Source: Yersinia artesiana (GTDB lineage Bacteria > Pseudomonadota > Gammaproteobacteria > Enterobacterales > Enterobacteriaceae). From it: 64,000 nucleotides of DNA. Under the pieces are notes generated by a model. The model saw only the letters and a program-made list of their open reading frames with translations, did no database searches and was not told where the DNA came from. The number at the start of each line of letters is the position of its first letter. Position 1 is the stretch's first letter. The position numbers and the translations under genes are program-made. The stretch lies in the NCBI RefSeq assembly GCF_902726545.1, contig NZ_CACVAD010000014.1, positions 1 to 64,000 of the forward strand, read 5' to 3'. Shown in pieces: positions 18,711 through 28,069 of this stretch.

Positions 18711-19814
18711 ATGAAACTTCGAGTTCTTTCCCTGCTGGTTCCCGCTTTATTAGTTGCCGGTAGCGCAGGCGCGGCTGAAATTTACAATAAAGACGGCAAC
18801 AAACTGGACTTGTACGGCAAAGTCGATGGTCTGCATTATTTTTCTGACGACAAGAGCAAAGACGGCGACCAGTCTTACATGCGTTTTGGCCTGAAAGGTG
18901 AAACACAAATCAGTGATCAACTGACCGGTTACGGCCAGTGGGAATATCAGGCCAATTTAAATAAAGCTGAAGATCAGGATCAAAACAACTTTACCCGTAT
19001 TGGTTTTGCTGGTTTGAAATTTGCTGATTACGGTTCTTTCGATTACGGTCGTAACTACGGCGTGCTGTACGACGTAACTTCTTGGACTGACGTACTGCCA
19101 GAGTTCGGTGGTGATACTTACGGTGCAGACAACTTCATGTCGCAACGTGCTAACGGTTTGGCGACTTACCGTAACACCAACTTCTTTGGTCTGGTGGATG
19201 GCCTGAACTTTGCGCTGCAATATCAGGGTAAAAATGGCAGCCCTACTGAAACCAACAATGGCCGTGATGTGCAAGGCCAGAATGGCGACGGTTATGGTAT
19301 GTCCGTCTCTTATGATCTGGGCTGGGGTGTGAGTGCCGCTGCTGCAATGAGCAGTTCTAAACGTACCGATGAGCAAAATAACCTGGCATTTGGTCATGGT
19401 GATCGTGCTGATGCCTATTCTGGCGGTTTGAAATACGATGCGAACAATGTTTATCTGGCTGCAACTTATGCCCAGACTTACAACCTGACTCGCTTCGGTA
19501 ACTTCAAGAATAACACTGATTCAGGCTTCGCTAATAAAGCGCAAAACATTGAGTTAGTGGCTCAGTACCAGTTTGATTTCGGTCTGCGTCCATCCATTGC
19601 TTACCTGCAATCTAAAGGTAAAGACCTTGGCAATGGCTACAGCGACCAGGATCTGGTGAAATATGTTGATGTCGGTGCAACTTACTACTTCAACAAAAAC
19701 ATGTCCACTTATGTTGATTACAAAATCAACTTGTTGGATGAAAATGATTTCACCAAAAATGCCGGTATCAACACTGATGATATCGTAGCAGTTGGTTTGG
19801 TGTACCAGTTCTAA
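18711..19814 (+). CDS. ompC: Outer-membrane general porin OmpC
   Basis: Trimeric 16-strand diffusion porin for small hydrophilic solutes. The 21-residue signal peptide ends AGSAGA before mature [16 protein letters not shown], the classical enterobacterial porin start. The constriction-loop region contains the conserved PEFGGDT motif, and the protein ends in a C-terminal Phe (VGLVYQF) needed for BAM assembly. It has 367 residues. AGAGGATAATAACG precedes the ATG. Divergent micF and upstream OmpR-like sites identify it as the ompC-position porin rather than ompF. Confidence 0.92.
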   Translation: MKLRVLSLLVPALLVAGSAGAAEIYNKDGNKLDLYGKVDGLHYFSDDKSKDGDQSYMRFGLKGETQISDQLTGYGQWEYQANLNKAEDQDQNNFTRIGFAGLKFADYGSFDYGRNYGVLYDVTSWTDVLPEFGGDTYGADNFMSQRANGLATYRNTNFFGLVDGLNFALQYQGKNGSPTETNNGRDVQGQNGDGYGMSVSYDLGWGVSAAAAMSSSKRTDEQNNLAFGHGDRADAYSGGLKYDANNVYLAATYAQTYNLTRFGNFKNNTDSGFANKAQNIELVAQYQFDFGLRPSIAYLQSKGKDLGNGYSDQDLVKYVDVGATYYFNKNMSTYVDYKINLLDENDFTKNAGINTDDIVAVGLVYQF

Positions 19815-19841
19815 TCCTGATAACAGGGTCGGTTCTGACAA

Positions 19842-19868
19842 AACGCGGTCATTTGGCCGCGTTTTTTT
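19842..19868 (+). terminator. ompC intrinsic terminator
   Basis: AACGCGG/CCGCGTT stem with an 8-base loop followed by a run of T, 27 bases after the ompC stop. Confidence 0.85.
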
Positions 19869-20068
19869 GTGCCTGCTGTTTGCTGGTGGTCAATTTTATT
19901 GGGGATTTTGGTTTTGGGCATCATCGCCTAACGCGGGCGTATTTTTAACCGCTTTGACTTTTTTTGACCAGTTTTGGCATGAAGTTTAACCAAACGAACT
20001 AAATTCTAATTTTTTTTGAATGAAACACTAGACATATCATCACGCTATAGATGATAATCCCGCTCATT

Positions 20069-20156
20069 GGAAGGATGGCCGAGTGGTTTAAGGCAACGGT
20101 CTTGAAAACCGTCGACTGTAACAGGTCCTAGAGTTCGAATCTCTATCCTTCCGCCA
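20069..20156 (+). tRNA. serT: tRNA-Ser (anticodon TGA)
   Basis: 88-base class II tRNA with acceptor stem GGAAGGA/TCCTTCC, a long variable arm, the TTCGAAT T-loop and encoded CCA. The anticodon loop CTTGAAA gives TGA at 20103-20105, reading UCA/UCG. The E. coli serT name is used by analogy only. It is followed after 6 bases by tRNA-Thr, so the two are probably one transcript. Confidence 0.93.
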
Positions 20157-20162
20157 AATTAC

Positions 20163-20238
<76 letters not shown>

Positions 20239-20244
20239 ATTAAA

Positions 20245-20277
20245 AGCCCGTTATCTGCATAAGATAACGGGCTTTTT
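20245..20277 (+). terminator. Terminator of the tRNA-Ser/tRNA-Thr transcript
   Basis: Perfect 11-12-bp stem AGCCCGTTATCT/AGATAACGGGCT with a 5-base loop and a T5 tail. Confidence 0.88.
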
Positions 20278-20329
20278 GCTTTCCGACAAATTTGCATGGC
20301 GGCAGGATTTGTCACTGCCGCTGATTGAA

Positions 20330-21472
20330 TCAACTATTCTTGGCTAACTGAGCGACCAACCGATTCACGCCATCACTCATATTGGTGAACTTAGTCAGTT
20401 GCGTGCGGGTGACCACCACGAAAACCCCAATATTCTTCTCCGGGATCATCGCCATATAAGTAATAAACCCGCCACCACCACCCGTTTTTTGCATGATACC
20501 CGGTAGTTCGGCATTAGGTGCCATGTAGACCCAACCTAGCCCCAGTGCAGCGGCTTGGCCAGCAACATCCATACCTTTTAATGAAACCAAATCACGACGT
20601 TGGAAATAGAGCGTTTGCTCGCGTTTAGCGGTACTTTTGCGCGCGTTGTTATTGGAAGCCAGGAATTGCTGCATCCAGCGCTGCATATCTTCTGGTGTTG
20701 AATAAACTCCACCGCTGCCCGCCGCCGCAATAGTGTTTTCACAGCGACTGCTACCCACGCCGACCATCAAACGGCTACATTGTTCAGCGGTTGGGGTGAG
20801 GGTGGTGTTACGCATGCCCAGCGGTGCGGTGATTTTATCGCGCAGCAGACTGGTATAAGGCTTGCCGGAAGCGCGTGAGAGCGCATCGGCCAGCAAATCG
20901 TAAGCTAAATTTGAATAAGCCGCTTTTACGCCGGGTGGCACAGTGACCTTAGCCAGTTTCAGCCATTGCCAGCGGTTATCTTTGGTCGGCCAGGTAAACA
21001 CCGGCCTTTTTTGTGGACCACCGGGCTGTTCGCGCGGCAGGCCGCTGGTATGGCTGGACAGATTGAGCAGAGTAATCGGCTGTTTAGCATTATAAGCTGG
21101 GACTCTGGCACCCTTAGGTGCCCATTTCTGCAAAGGATCAGTCAGTTTTACCGTGCCGTCCTCGGCCAGTTTGACCATCACTTCACTGGTCATCAGCTTG
21201 GTAATAGAGGCAATGCGGATCAATGAGTCAGGCCGTGGGCGCAGATTGTTACCGGGTTTGGTTTCGCCAAAACTGCGGTTGACCACCTGATTGTTATCAA
21301 TAACCACCAGCGCCATCCCCATGGCCCCGCTGTTATAGAAGATATGTTCGGCATATTGATCAACAACTTGTGATGTCAAAAGCTCGGTGTTGGCATAGCT
21401 GTGTAATGGCATGGCGAACAGAGCTGCGGCCAGTAGCGGAGGGGAGAAATGTTTCAGCAATCTTTTGTCCAT
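20330..21472 (-). CDS. ampH: Penicillin-binding protein AmpH (DD-carboxypeptidase/endopeptidase)
   Basis: Periplasmic low-molecular-weight class C penicillin-binding protein that trims and recycles peptidoglycan peptides and is AmpC-like in fold. Visible motifs are the nucleophile S-I-T-K, the Y-S-N box (AAYSNLAYD) and the K-T-G box followed by GGGG. Closeness to E. coli AmpH is high throughout (PGNNxRP, SSHTSGLPREQPGG, SGGVYSTPEDMQRWMQQ). A signal peptide ends near HSYA. The start is taken at the ATG at 21472; a TTG two codons earlier has no better ribosome site. About 380 residues, apparently intact and monocistronic. Confidence 0.92.
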   Translation of the reverse strand: MDKRLLKHFSPPLLAAALFAMPLHSYANTELLTSQVVDQYAEHIFYNSGAMGMALVVIDNNQVVNRSFGETKPGNNLRPRPDSLIRIASITKLMTSEVMVKLAEDGTVKLTDPLQKWAPKGARVPAYNAKQPITLLNLSSHTSGLPREQPGGPQKRPVFTWPTKDNRWQWLKLAKVTVPPGVKAAYSNLAYDLLADALSRASGKPYTSLLRDKITAPLGMRNTTLTPTAEQCSRLMVGVGSSRCENTIAAAGSGGVYSTPEDMQRWMQQFLASNNNARKSTAKREQTLYFQRRDLVSLKGMDVAGQAAALGLGWVYMAPNAELPGIMQKTGGGGGFITYMAMIPEKNIGVFVVVTRTQLTKFTNMSDGVNRLVAQLAKNS

Positions 21473-21652
21473 GTGCAAAAAGAAAAATAAGAGTTCGTGA
21501 GCTTATAGTAATCGGATATTGGTATAAAACCTGCTGAATTTTTCGGGTAAACGAATAATTTACACTGTGGAAAAACGGTGCTAGGAGGGGGGGAGAAAAT
21601 CAAACCGCAGCAGATTAAAGCCGCTGCGGTTTGGGGTGACAATCTTATTCCG

Positions 21653-23179
21653 TTAGCTTTCAGTAACCGGCTTAGGTATCACATTCGATGATTCTTTCAT
21701 GCCAAGAGGGTTGTTCCCCCAGCACTGCTCATACTTCCAGCCAGTGAGTTCTTCCGCCACTGCTCTGGCATGAGCCGGAATATCGGCCATCGCACCGCCA
21801 CTTTTAATCCGATCAATCTCTTCCAGCAGGATCTTGTGATTCTTGCGGTCCAGCTTCATCTGTGTGGTGTAATAAATAGCAACCAGCGCCAGTGAGACAA
21901 CGCCGATGGCAAAGACACCAACAATGGCTTGCACCGCTACTTCCGGTTGGCTCGATTGCCCGGAAACAAAGCCAAAGCGGCTTAATGTCCAGCCCATAGC
22001 GAAGACGATAATCGAACGCACCATCTTACCGGCAAATGTCATGGCTCCCGCATAGATCCCTTCACGGCGGCGGCCAGTCAGCACTTCGTCCACATCGGCC
22101 AGGAAGGTATAAACCGTCCAGGGAATGTAGTAGATACCGCCGGTGCTTAAACCGAAAACAGCAGTGATGCAGAACAACACAATCACGGTGGTGGTCTGCG
22201 ACCAGCCCGTGAAGTAGAGCGCCGCATAGGCAATCACACTCACAATCACCACTTGCAGAGCGATACGGAACGGGCGTGCAAAGCCCATTTTGACGCAAAT
22301 ACCGATAAAGATAGCGGTAGAAATCAATTGCATGATTGAACTGAAACTATTGAGCTGAGAAACCAGCGCGGCATCCTGACCTAAGCCAAAAATAATAAAG
22401 TAGGTGAATGCAGATGCGAACAACCATTCAGCACCAAAGCCGAACAGATACATACCCAGATGTTTGCGGAAAATACGCAGATGGAAAGTCGATGCCATAT
22501 CAATGCAAAGCTTTTTCAACGCCTGACCTAAACTGCTGGTGGTTTCCCTGACCACTTCGCTGGCCGGGCGCTCCCAGGATGAACTGTAAAGCCAAATCAT
22601 GGCGCAGCACATAATCAAACCGTAAGCGATACCGGTATAGAGGAAAGGTGTTGCCGAATCTTTGCCATAAATAGCAATAAACTGGCCGGGAATAAAGGCC
22701 GCCAGGAAGTTGGCGACTTTGCCGAAAATGGCTTTAGAACCGGTCAGTTTCGAGCGTTTGGCGAAGTCGGTTGTCATCTCGGTAGCCAGTGTTTCATAAG
22801 GCACCATGATGGAGGTGTAAATCAGCTCAAACAATGCGTAGGTTAGCAGGTAATACCAGAAACCAAACCCGCTCATCCAAAGCATCGGATAGACCAATAC
22901 CAGTGGAATCCCCAGCAAGATAAAGAAGCGACGGCGGCCAAACAGGCGGCCAAGTCGCGTATTGTAAAAGTTATCAGTGATATAACCCATTACCGGGTTG
23001 CTGATTGCATCGAGAATACTGGCGATTGAAAAGATAGTGGCTGCTTCGACGACAGAAAGGCCGCAAAAGGTGGTGTAGAAATACATCAACCAGGCACCGC
23101 TGATTGCCAGCGCCCCACTCCCCAGTAAGTTAGCGCTCCCATACGCTAGTGTGTGTCTTGTTGTTATCGCTTTACTCAT
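21653..23179 (-). CDS. GPH-family sugar/uronide transporter, possibly TogT-like
   Basis: Twelve-helix major-facilitator cation symporter of the glycoside-pentoside-hexuronide family (MelB, UidB, TogT), 508 residues. Seen: the family N-terminal segment with a Y-G-x-x-x-L start, a D-x-x-x-N-P-V-M-G-x-x-x-D loop after helix 2 and an R-R-R-F-F loop, plus a hydrophilic C-terminal tail of about 60 residues. The ATG at 23179 is chosen over the GTG at 23191, which overlaps the GAGGTGG ribosome site. A KdgR-like palindrome sits directly upstream. Because KdgR controls pectin and oligogalacturonide uptake in related bacteria, an oligogalacturonide (TogT) role is suggested. The substrate is inference; a glucuronide carrier is an alternative. 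Confidence 0.8.
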   Translation of the reverse strand: MSKAITTRHTLAYGSANLLGSGALAISGAWLMYFYTTFCGLSVVEAATIFSIASILDAISNPVMGYITDNFYNTRLGRLFGRRRFFILLGIPLVLVYPMLWMSGFGFWYYLLTYALFELIYTSIMVPYETLATEMTTDFAKRSKLTGSKAIFGKVANFLAAFIPGQFIAIYGKDSATPFLYTGIAYGLIMCCAMIWLYSSSWERPASEVVRETTSSLGQALKKLCIDMASTFHLRIFRKHLGMYLFGFGAEWLFASAFTYFIIFGLGQDAALVSQLNSFSSIMQLISTAIFIGICVKMGFARPFRIALQVVIVSVIAYAALYFTGWSQTTTVIVLFCITAVFGLSTGGIYYIPWTVYTFLADVDEVLTGRRREGIYAGAMTFAGKMVRSIIVFAMGWTLSRFGFVSGQSSQPEVAVQAIVGVFAIGVVSLALVAIYYTTQMKLDRKNHKILLEEIDRIKSGGAMADIPAHARAVAEELTGWKYEQCWGNNPLGMKESSNVIPKPVTES

Positions 23180-23194
23180 TTTTACCGCCACCTC

Positions 23195-23215
23195 AAATTA
23201 AAACAATGTTTCATT
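23195..23215 (-). promoter_or_regulatory. Candidate KdgR operator
   Basis: On the minus strand the sequence reads AATGAAACATTGTTTTAATT, an imperfect palindrome matching the KdgR box pattern TGAAAC-N-rich-centre-TTTCA as remembered from pectinolytic enterobacteria. It lies immediately upstream of the ribosome site of the GPH transporter, where a bound repressor could block transcription. Confidence 0.6.
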
Positions 23216-23593
23216 AATAATGGATAATCGTTTTCTTTATAAAGGTACGGCGTTTTTAAAAATGAGTGATTGATCACGAAAAAGGGTTTTGTGGCCTGAA
23301 ACGGCGCGTATTACAGTAAAAGTTGATATGAATCAAATTAGTGGTGAGTGGGAATATTCGGTAAAAAAACAAAATATCCATAAGAATACGAATGAGTGAT
23401 AATGCACGCTTACGGCAATCATGACCGTGATAGGTGTGGCAAGATTTTAATCAGTCGCCTGAAATATCATCATCAGCATTAAGATTTGTGGCTCGCTGCG
23501 CTCAGATATCAATATTGGGCATGTGGGGGCGGTTACGGGCATGGCCCATGAATATTTCTGGCTGCAACAGTGGCTGGCAGTGAAGGAGGTAAA
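23216..23593. other. Intergenic region between the GPH transporter and a hydrolase
   Basis: Divergent promoter region of about 380 bases. No gene with a ribosome site was seen. The part near 23220-23420 is AT-rich and likely carries the transporter promoter; the part near 23447-23580 has average composition. The hydrolase ribosome site GAAGGAGG is at its right end. Confidence 0.5.
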
Positions 23594-24583
23594 ATGGCGA
23601 AGAAAAACCCTTATTATGATGCCAGTAAGCCACATCACACCGAGTTTGGCTTTCAAAATTTGGAGCCAGTCGTCCACCATCCACAAGATTTGAAACGCTG
23701 GCGCGAGGAACGAAAGCGCCTGGCATTGCCTAAGCCTCCACAACAGGGGTATGAGCAGTTTGTTGCGGACTGGTGGCAACGGGCAGATTTCAGCGGCCAG
23801 CAAGATGCATTATGGTGGCTGGGACATGCTTCGTTATTATTGCGCGTTAGCGGCAAAACTGTGCTGTTTGATCCGGTGCTTTCCCATCGGGCTTCACCTC
23901 TCAATTTTTACGGGCCAGCCCGCAGAACACCGGTTCCGGCCAGCGTAAAGGCCTTACCACATATTGATGTGGTGGTGATTTCCCATAATCATTATGACCA
24001 TCTGGATGTCACAACTATCTCCCAGTTATTGCGTCGTTTCCCCGACGTGACCTTTTTGGCTCCGCTAGGGCTGAAAAATTGGTTCCTGCATCACGGTGCT
24101 CGCCATGTTCACGAATTGGATTGGTGGGACACCCACCTCGCGGCTGAATTTGAGTTTCATTGTGTGCCCGCACGCCATTGGAGCATGCGCACACCCTGGG
24201 ATCGCAACCAAAGTTTGTGGTCAGGCTGGGTGGTTAAACGCGATGCGATTAATTTCTACTTCACCGGCGATACGGGGTATTGCCCGCAATTGCTGAGCAT
24301 TGGTGAAAGATTGGGGCCATTTAACTATGCCGCTTTACCGATTGGTGCTTATGCTCCGCGCTGGTTTATGAATGCGCAGCATATGGACCCGCAGCAGTCG
24401 GTGCAGTTATTTAAGCAATTACAGCAGCCTACGACGGTGCCTATTCACTGGGGAGTGTTTGAGTTGGCTGATGAATCACTGGATGAGCCGCCACAACAAT
24501 TGAAGCTCGCATTAACCGAGGCCGGCGTTGCGGGAGATAATTTTGCACCGCTTAAAATTGGTGCGCGAATATTACTTGAATAG
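23594..24583 (+). CDS. Metallo-beta-lactamase-fold hydrolase (RomA/UlaG-like)
   Basis: Cytosolic metal-dependent hydrolase of the beta-lactamase superfamily II type, about 329 residues. The zinc motif is clear: S-H-N-H-Y-D-H-L-D gives HxHxDH. Further His and Asp ligands are likely in TGDTGY and in PIHWGVF near the end. The overall look (AWLGHASLLLR-like strand, ARHWSMRTPWDRN loop) matches the UlaG/RomA/NAPE-PLD group, whose substrates range from lactones to phosphodiesters, so the substrate is not assigned. The start at 23594 follows a strong GAAGGAGGTAAA site. No signal peptide. Stands alone. Confidence 0.82.
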   Translation: MAKKNPYYDASKPHHTEFGFQNLEPVVHHPQDLKRWREERKRLALPKPPQQGYEQFVADWWQRADFSGQQDALWWLGHASLLLRVSGKTVLFDPVLSHRASPLNFYGPARRTPVPASVKALPHIDVVVISHNHYDHLDVTTISQLLRRFPDVTFLAPLGLKNWFLHHGARHVHELDWWDTHLAAEFEFHCVPARHWSMRTPWDRNQSLWSGWVVKRDAINFYFTGDTGYCPQLLSIGERLGPFNYAALPIGAYAPRWFMNAQHMDPQQSVQLFKQLQQPTTVPIHWGVFELADESLDEPPQQLKLALTEAGVAGDNFAPLKIGARILLE

Positions 24584-24652
24584 CGGCGTGTTTCAGCGGG
24601 TTAAAGGTCACCCGCTGAAACCAACGAAAACATATGCGATTGAACGCGCGTA

Positions 24653-26440
24653 CTAGATTTTGAATTGGTTCACGGCACTGGTCAAATCAGCCGCCTGAGC
24701 TTGTAATGCTGCAGAGGCTGCGGTCGATTCCTGCACTAATGCGGCATTTTGTTGCACCATAGTATCTAATTGCGTCACCGCACTGTTGATCTCATGAATA
24801 CCGCGCATTTGTTCATCTGCGGCGTTAGTGATTTCTGACATTATTGTCGTGACATCAGATACGCTGCTCACAATTTCAGTCATGGTATTACTTGCCTGGC
24901 GCACCTGATCTGAGCCAGAGGCGACACTGCTAACCGTCGAGTCAATCAGTGTTTTTATCTCTTTCGCTGCTTGCGCACTGCGTTGGGCTAAGGTGCGAAC
25001 TTCCCCTGCGACTACCGCAAACCCACGCCCTTGCTCACCCGCACGAGCTGCTTCTACCGCTGCGTTCAGGGCCAGAATATTGGTCTGGAAAGCAATACCA
25101 TCGATAACACTGGTGATATCGCCGATTTTGCCCGAAGCAGCCTCAATAGATTCCATGGTAGTCATCACTTTAGCGATAACCTCGCCACCACGAGAAGCAT
25201 CATTAGCCGCAGAAAGCACCGCGGTATTGGCTTGTCTTGCCGCACTGGCAGACTGTGCCACGGTTGCGGAGATTTGTTCTAATGCCGCCGAGGTTTGTTG
25301 CAAACTGGCGGCGGCTGATTCTGTTCGGCCCGACAAATCCTGATTACCCGCAGCAATTTCATTGGCGGCAATGCTGACAGACTCGCTGGTATTGCGAATT
25401 TGCGCCATAACGCCACTGAGCTTGTCGGCAAAATTATTGAATGAAAGGGCTATCTTAGCCACTTCATCACGACCTTCGACCGGTAAGCGCTGAGTTAAGT
25501 CTTCGGTACCTGAACTGATGGCATCCATGGCTTTGTGTACATGTGTCAGTGGTGTCAGCGCGCGTTGCGTAATCAGGCTAATAATGACTACAGCAATTAA
25601 GATAATGACAATCAGGGTCACTAAAGATGTTGTTAACAATGAATGCATACCCGCAGTGGCATGGGCTTTATCCAGGGCGACCACGGCAAACCACTGAGTA
25701 CCGGGTACCGCTTGCGCGAGCAACAACTTAGTGCTGCCACCGATCTCTGCGGCGGTAGGGGAGGTTGCAGTCAGCAGTGTTTTAAGATCCAATGTTGGCG
25801 CTATCTCACTCAACGGCTTTAGGGTTAACTGTGAATCGGGGTGTGCGATAATGGTGCCATCCGCATCAATTAACATCCCAAAGCTATCATCCGTTGGATG
25901 GATGGATTTCACGTTCGCAATCACGCTATCCATGGTGACATCGGCTGCTAATACGCCTTTCACACTGCCATCTTGAATAATAGGCAATGCAAAAGTCACA
26001 ACTAACTGATTAGTCCCGGCGTCAATGTAAGGGGGAGTCACCACCGGGCTACCCGCTTTCACTGCTTGTAGATACCAGGGGCGGCCGGTGGGATCATAAC
26101 CCGCAGGAATACCATCAGGATTAGAAAAAACAGCCGTCTTATTTGCGTAACCAATATAAACGTTAATGAAGTTGCCTGCGGCAGCGACCTGGCGTAAGGC
26201 TGCAATAGGGTCCGCTGTCAGTGCGCTCTCTTTAAGAGACACGATCATTTGTGTTTTCATCGCTACCCAGTCGGCAATTCCAACCCCATGACTGGCGGTG
26301 ACCGCCTTCAAGGTGTTATCGATTGCGCTACTGTTATATTTGTTGGCAACGGAGTAGTTAAAGTAAGTGTTAATGGCAAGGGAGCCCGCCACAATGATGA
26401 TACAGGCAGCCAAGATACGTGAACGAATGGAATCAAGCAT
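24653..26440 (-). CDS. Methyl-accepting chemotaxis protein with dCache sensor
   Basis: Transmembrane chemoreceptor of about 595 residues that reports a periplasmic ligand to CheA/CheW. Order: first membrane helix (about 10-30), a periplasmic dCACHE_1 sensor (about 35-275, with the GRPWYLQA and [15 protein letters not shown]-type segments typical of amino-acid-binding Cache domains), a second helix (about 280-305), HAMP, then a cytoplasmic signalling domain with the hairpin tip [21 protein letters not shown]. Motifs before and after the tip resemble methylation helices. It lacks the C-terminal NWETF pentapeptide. The start ATG at 26440 has AGGA 6 bases upstream; upstream in-frame codons have no site. 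Ligand unknown. Confidence 0.9.
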   Translation of the reverse strand: MLDSIRSRILAACIIIVAGSLAINTYFNYSVANKYNSSAIDNTLKAVTASHGVGIADWVAMKTQMIVSLKESALTADPIAALRQVAAAGNFINVYIGYANKTAVFSNPDGIPAGYDPTGRPWYLQAVKAGSPVVTPPYIDAGTNQLVVTFALPIIQDGSVKGVLAADVTMDSVIANVKSIHPTDDSFGMLIDADGTIIAHPDSQLTLKPLSEIAPTLDLKTLLTATSPTAAEIGGSTKLLLAQAVPGTQWFAVVALDKAHATAGMHSLLTTSLVTLIVIILIAVVIISLITQRALTPLTHVHKAMDAISSGTEDLTQRLPVEGRDEVAKIALSFNNFADKLSGVMAQIRNTSESVSIAANEIAAGNQDLSGRTESAAASLQQTSAALEQISATVAQSASAARQANTAVLSAANDASRGGEVIAKVMTTMESIEAASGKIGDITSVIDGIAFQTNILALNAAVEAARAGEQGRGFAVVAGEVRTLAQRSAQAAKEIKTLIDSTVSSVASGSDQVRQASNTMTEIVSSVSDVTTIMSEITNAADEQMRGIHEINSAVTQLDTMVQQNAALVQESTAASAALQAQAADLTSAVNQFKI

Positions 26441-26756
26441 AGAGCGTCCTAAATAAAGGGGAAGGCGTAATTCAAGTAACGGCTTGGCTGAGATAAACTT
26501 GAGCTGGGTCACAGTAATAAACTGTAATTAGTGCGCTATTGTTAATGCTTTTTTATGTAACAATGACAAGGAAGGCGTATTTTGTTGAACTTGATATTTA
26601 ATAAAAACAAAAGCTTGGTTATCTGTTTAATCTTAACTTAGTAGTAAAAATTCAAATAAAGTTGAAAAAAATAGAGACATTTAAACTGCAAAATCAGCAT
26701 CAATCTGTGGACGAGAGTTTGCGTAAGTAATGTTTATCCTGTGCATTGGCCTTTCC
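26441..26756. other. Gap upstream of the chemoreceptor
   Basis: About 315 bases, AT-rich, containing the promoter side of the chemoreceptor and the 3' side of dinI. I see no gene and no known repeat. Confidence 0.45.
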
Positions 26757-26788
26757 CACAATTAAGCCGGTGACCCGGCATAATTGTG
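26757..26788 (-). terminator. Hairpin just after the dinI-like gene
   Basis: Outer stem CACAATTA/TAATTGTG with an inner GCCGG/CCGGC stem, starting 1 base past the stop codon. No U-tract, so it may be a 3' stabilising hairpin rather than a strong terminator. Confidence 0.45.
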
Positions 26789-26789
26789 A

Positions 26790-27032
26790 TTAAGACTCAT
26801 AAACCAGCCATTCATCAGCTTCATCAAACATTTCTTCAACCAAGCGGTTTAACACTGATTTTTCTTGTTTAGTTGCATCAGTATTAATGCCATTGGCTTG
26901 CATCGGTTTAACCCTCACTTCTGCACCTGGAAACACCCGATGCACTCGTTTGGTTAGCTCTGCTTTAATCAATTCGGCGGCGTTAGTTAGGCCGGCGACA
27001 TTCCGTTTGTCATAAATTAATTCTACTCGCAT
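26790..27032 (-). CDS. dinI: DinI-family SOS protein
   Basis: Small acidic-ended protein of 80 residues of the DinI/MsgA family. DinI binds and stabilises RecA filaments and tunes the SOS response. It starts MRVELIYDKR and ends in a Glu/Asp-rich helix (EEMFDEADEWLVYES) like the DinI helix that mimics DNA on RecA; ATKQEK in the middle is also conserved. A consensus LexA box lies 38 bases upstream, strongly supporting SOS control. It is diverged enough from E. coli DinI that it could be a paralogue. Confidence 0.85.
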   Translation of the reverse strand: MRVELIYDKRNVAGLTNAAELIKAELTKRVHRVFPGAEVRVKPMQANGINTDATKQEKSVLNRLVEEMFDEADEWLVYES

Positions 27033-27070
27033 GATTTCTTTCCTCAGTACTTCTTTCCTTAGTAAATGTG

Positions 27071-27086
27071 CTGTACAAATATACAG
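27071..27086. promoter_or_regulatory. LexA box
   Basis: CTGTACAAATATACAG, a near-perfect CTGT-N8-ACAG SOS operator, centred about 46 bases upstream of the dinI-like start and about 85 bases upstream of the divergent RpiR-type gene. Confidence 0.88.
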
Positions 27087-27163
27087 TATATTTTAATGTT
27101 AAACAACCGCATTTCATGCTAAATTTATCCACCTCACACCATTGCATCGTTTCAGGTACCAGT

Positions 27164-27904
27164 ATGTTTACCTATCAAGAAATATCATCGCTGAACGAAC
27201 TGGAATTGATAGTCTATAACTACATCATAAAAAATACTGATAAAGTGATGTATATGACCATCAGGGAGTTGGCAGATGCCGCGGGTGTTTCGACCACCAC
27301 CGTTTTGCGTTTTTGTAAAAAAATGAATTGTGATGGTTATTCTGAATTCCGTGTGCGTTTTAAACTTTATTTAGAACATGATGAAAAACCGCCCGTCAGT
27401 TTTGGCATTAGTGAAATAATTAGCTACTTTAAAAGTATTAATAATAGTGAGTTTGACGAACTTCTTGATAATGCTGCCGCACAAATTGCGGCTACACGTA
27501 GAATTATTTTTGTTGGAATAGGAACGTCAGGTGCATTAGGGAAATACAGTGCGCGTTTCTTTTCTAATGTAGGGAAATACAGTACCTATATTGATGATCC
27601 TTATTATCCAATCAATAGTGATATGTATCAGGATGCGATTGCAATTATCCTCTCGGTTTCCGGTGAGACGGAAGAAATCATCCGTATCGCCAACCAGTTT
27701 AGCTTGCAAAACTGCAAGATTATTAGCTTGACCAATAGTGATAATTCGACTTTAGCTAAGATGGCGGATTTAAATATCTCTTATCATATGCCGCCTATTA
27801 TATTAGAGGGGCAATATAATATTACTACCCAGATTCCAGTTTTATATATTATTGAAACTATCGGCAAAAAACTCCCTCAATTAGTTAATAAAAACACCCA
27901 ATAA
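27164..27904 (+). CDS. RpiR/MurR-family transcriptional regulator
   Basis: DNA-binding regulator of 246 residues: an N-terminal RpiR helix-turn-helix (about 1-75, with TIRELADAAGVSTTTVLRFCKKMN) and a C-terminal SIS sugar-phosphate domain (about 105-235, with FVGIGTSGALGKY and ILSVSGETEEII). The ATG at 27164 gives the usual start just before the helix-turn-helix; the 32 codons upstream of it overlap the LexA region and have no ribosome site. It precedes the beta-glucoside PTS and phospho-beta-glucosidase, so it probably senses a phosphorylated glucoside. Ligand and sign of regulation are unknown. Confidence 0.85.
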   Translation: MFTYQEISSLNELELIVYNYIIKNTDKVMYMTIRELADAAGVSTTTVLRFCKKMNCDGYSEFRVRFKLYLEHDEKPPVSFGISEIISYFKSINNSEFDELLDNAAAQIAATRRIIFVGIGTSGALGKYSARFFSNVGKYSTYIDDPYYPINSDMYQDAIAIILSVSGETEEIIRIANQFSLQNCKIISLTNSDNSTLAKMADLNISYHMPPIILEGQYNITTQIPVLYIIETIGKKLPQLVNKNTQ

Positions 27905-27919
27905 AACAGGGTGTTTTTT
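27891..27919 (+). terminator. Terminator overlapping the end of the RpiR-type gene
   Basis: AAAACACCC/GGGTGTTTT stem whose left arm overlaps the last codons, followed by T-rich sequence. It separates the regulator from the PTS gene. Confidence 0.8.
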
Positions 27920-28069
27920 ACATGTGACATATTCCAATTCACGATTTTTGTTATATCGTGACTTCATCTTTCTTTTTGCTAAACTCCAGTCTCAATCGAA
28001 AAAATATTAATAATAATCCGATAACACTCTGTTTATCTTATACTCAGCATTCGTGACAGGAGATTAATA

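Noticed and set aside
24653-26440. Chemoreceptor as part of a chemotaxis operon
   Set aside because: No che or motility genes occur nearby; it is a stand-alone receptor.
27920-28069. CRP site and BglG-type antiterminator upstream of the PTS gene
   Set aside because: A TGTGA half is followed by TTCAC at the wrong spacing, and no RAT/terminator pair was found; an RpiR-type regulator is present instead.
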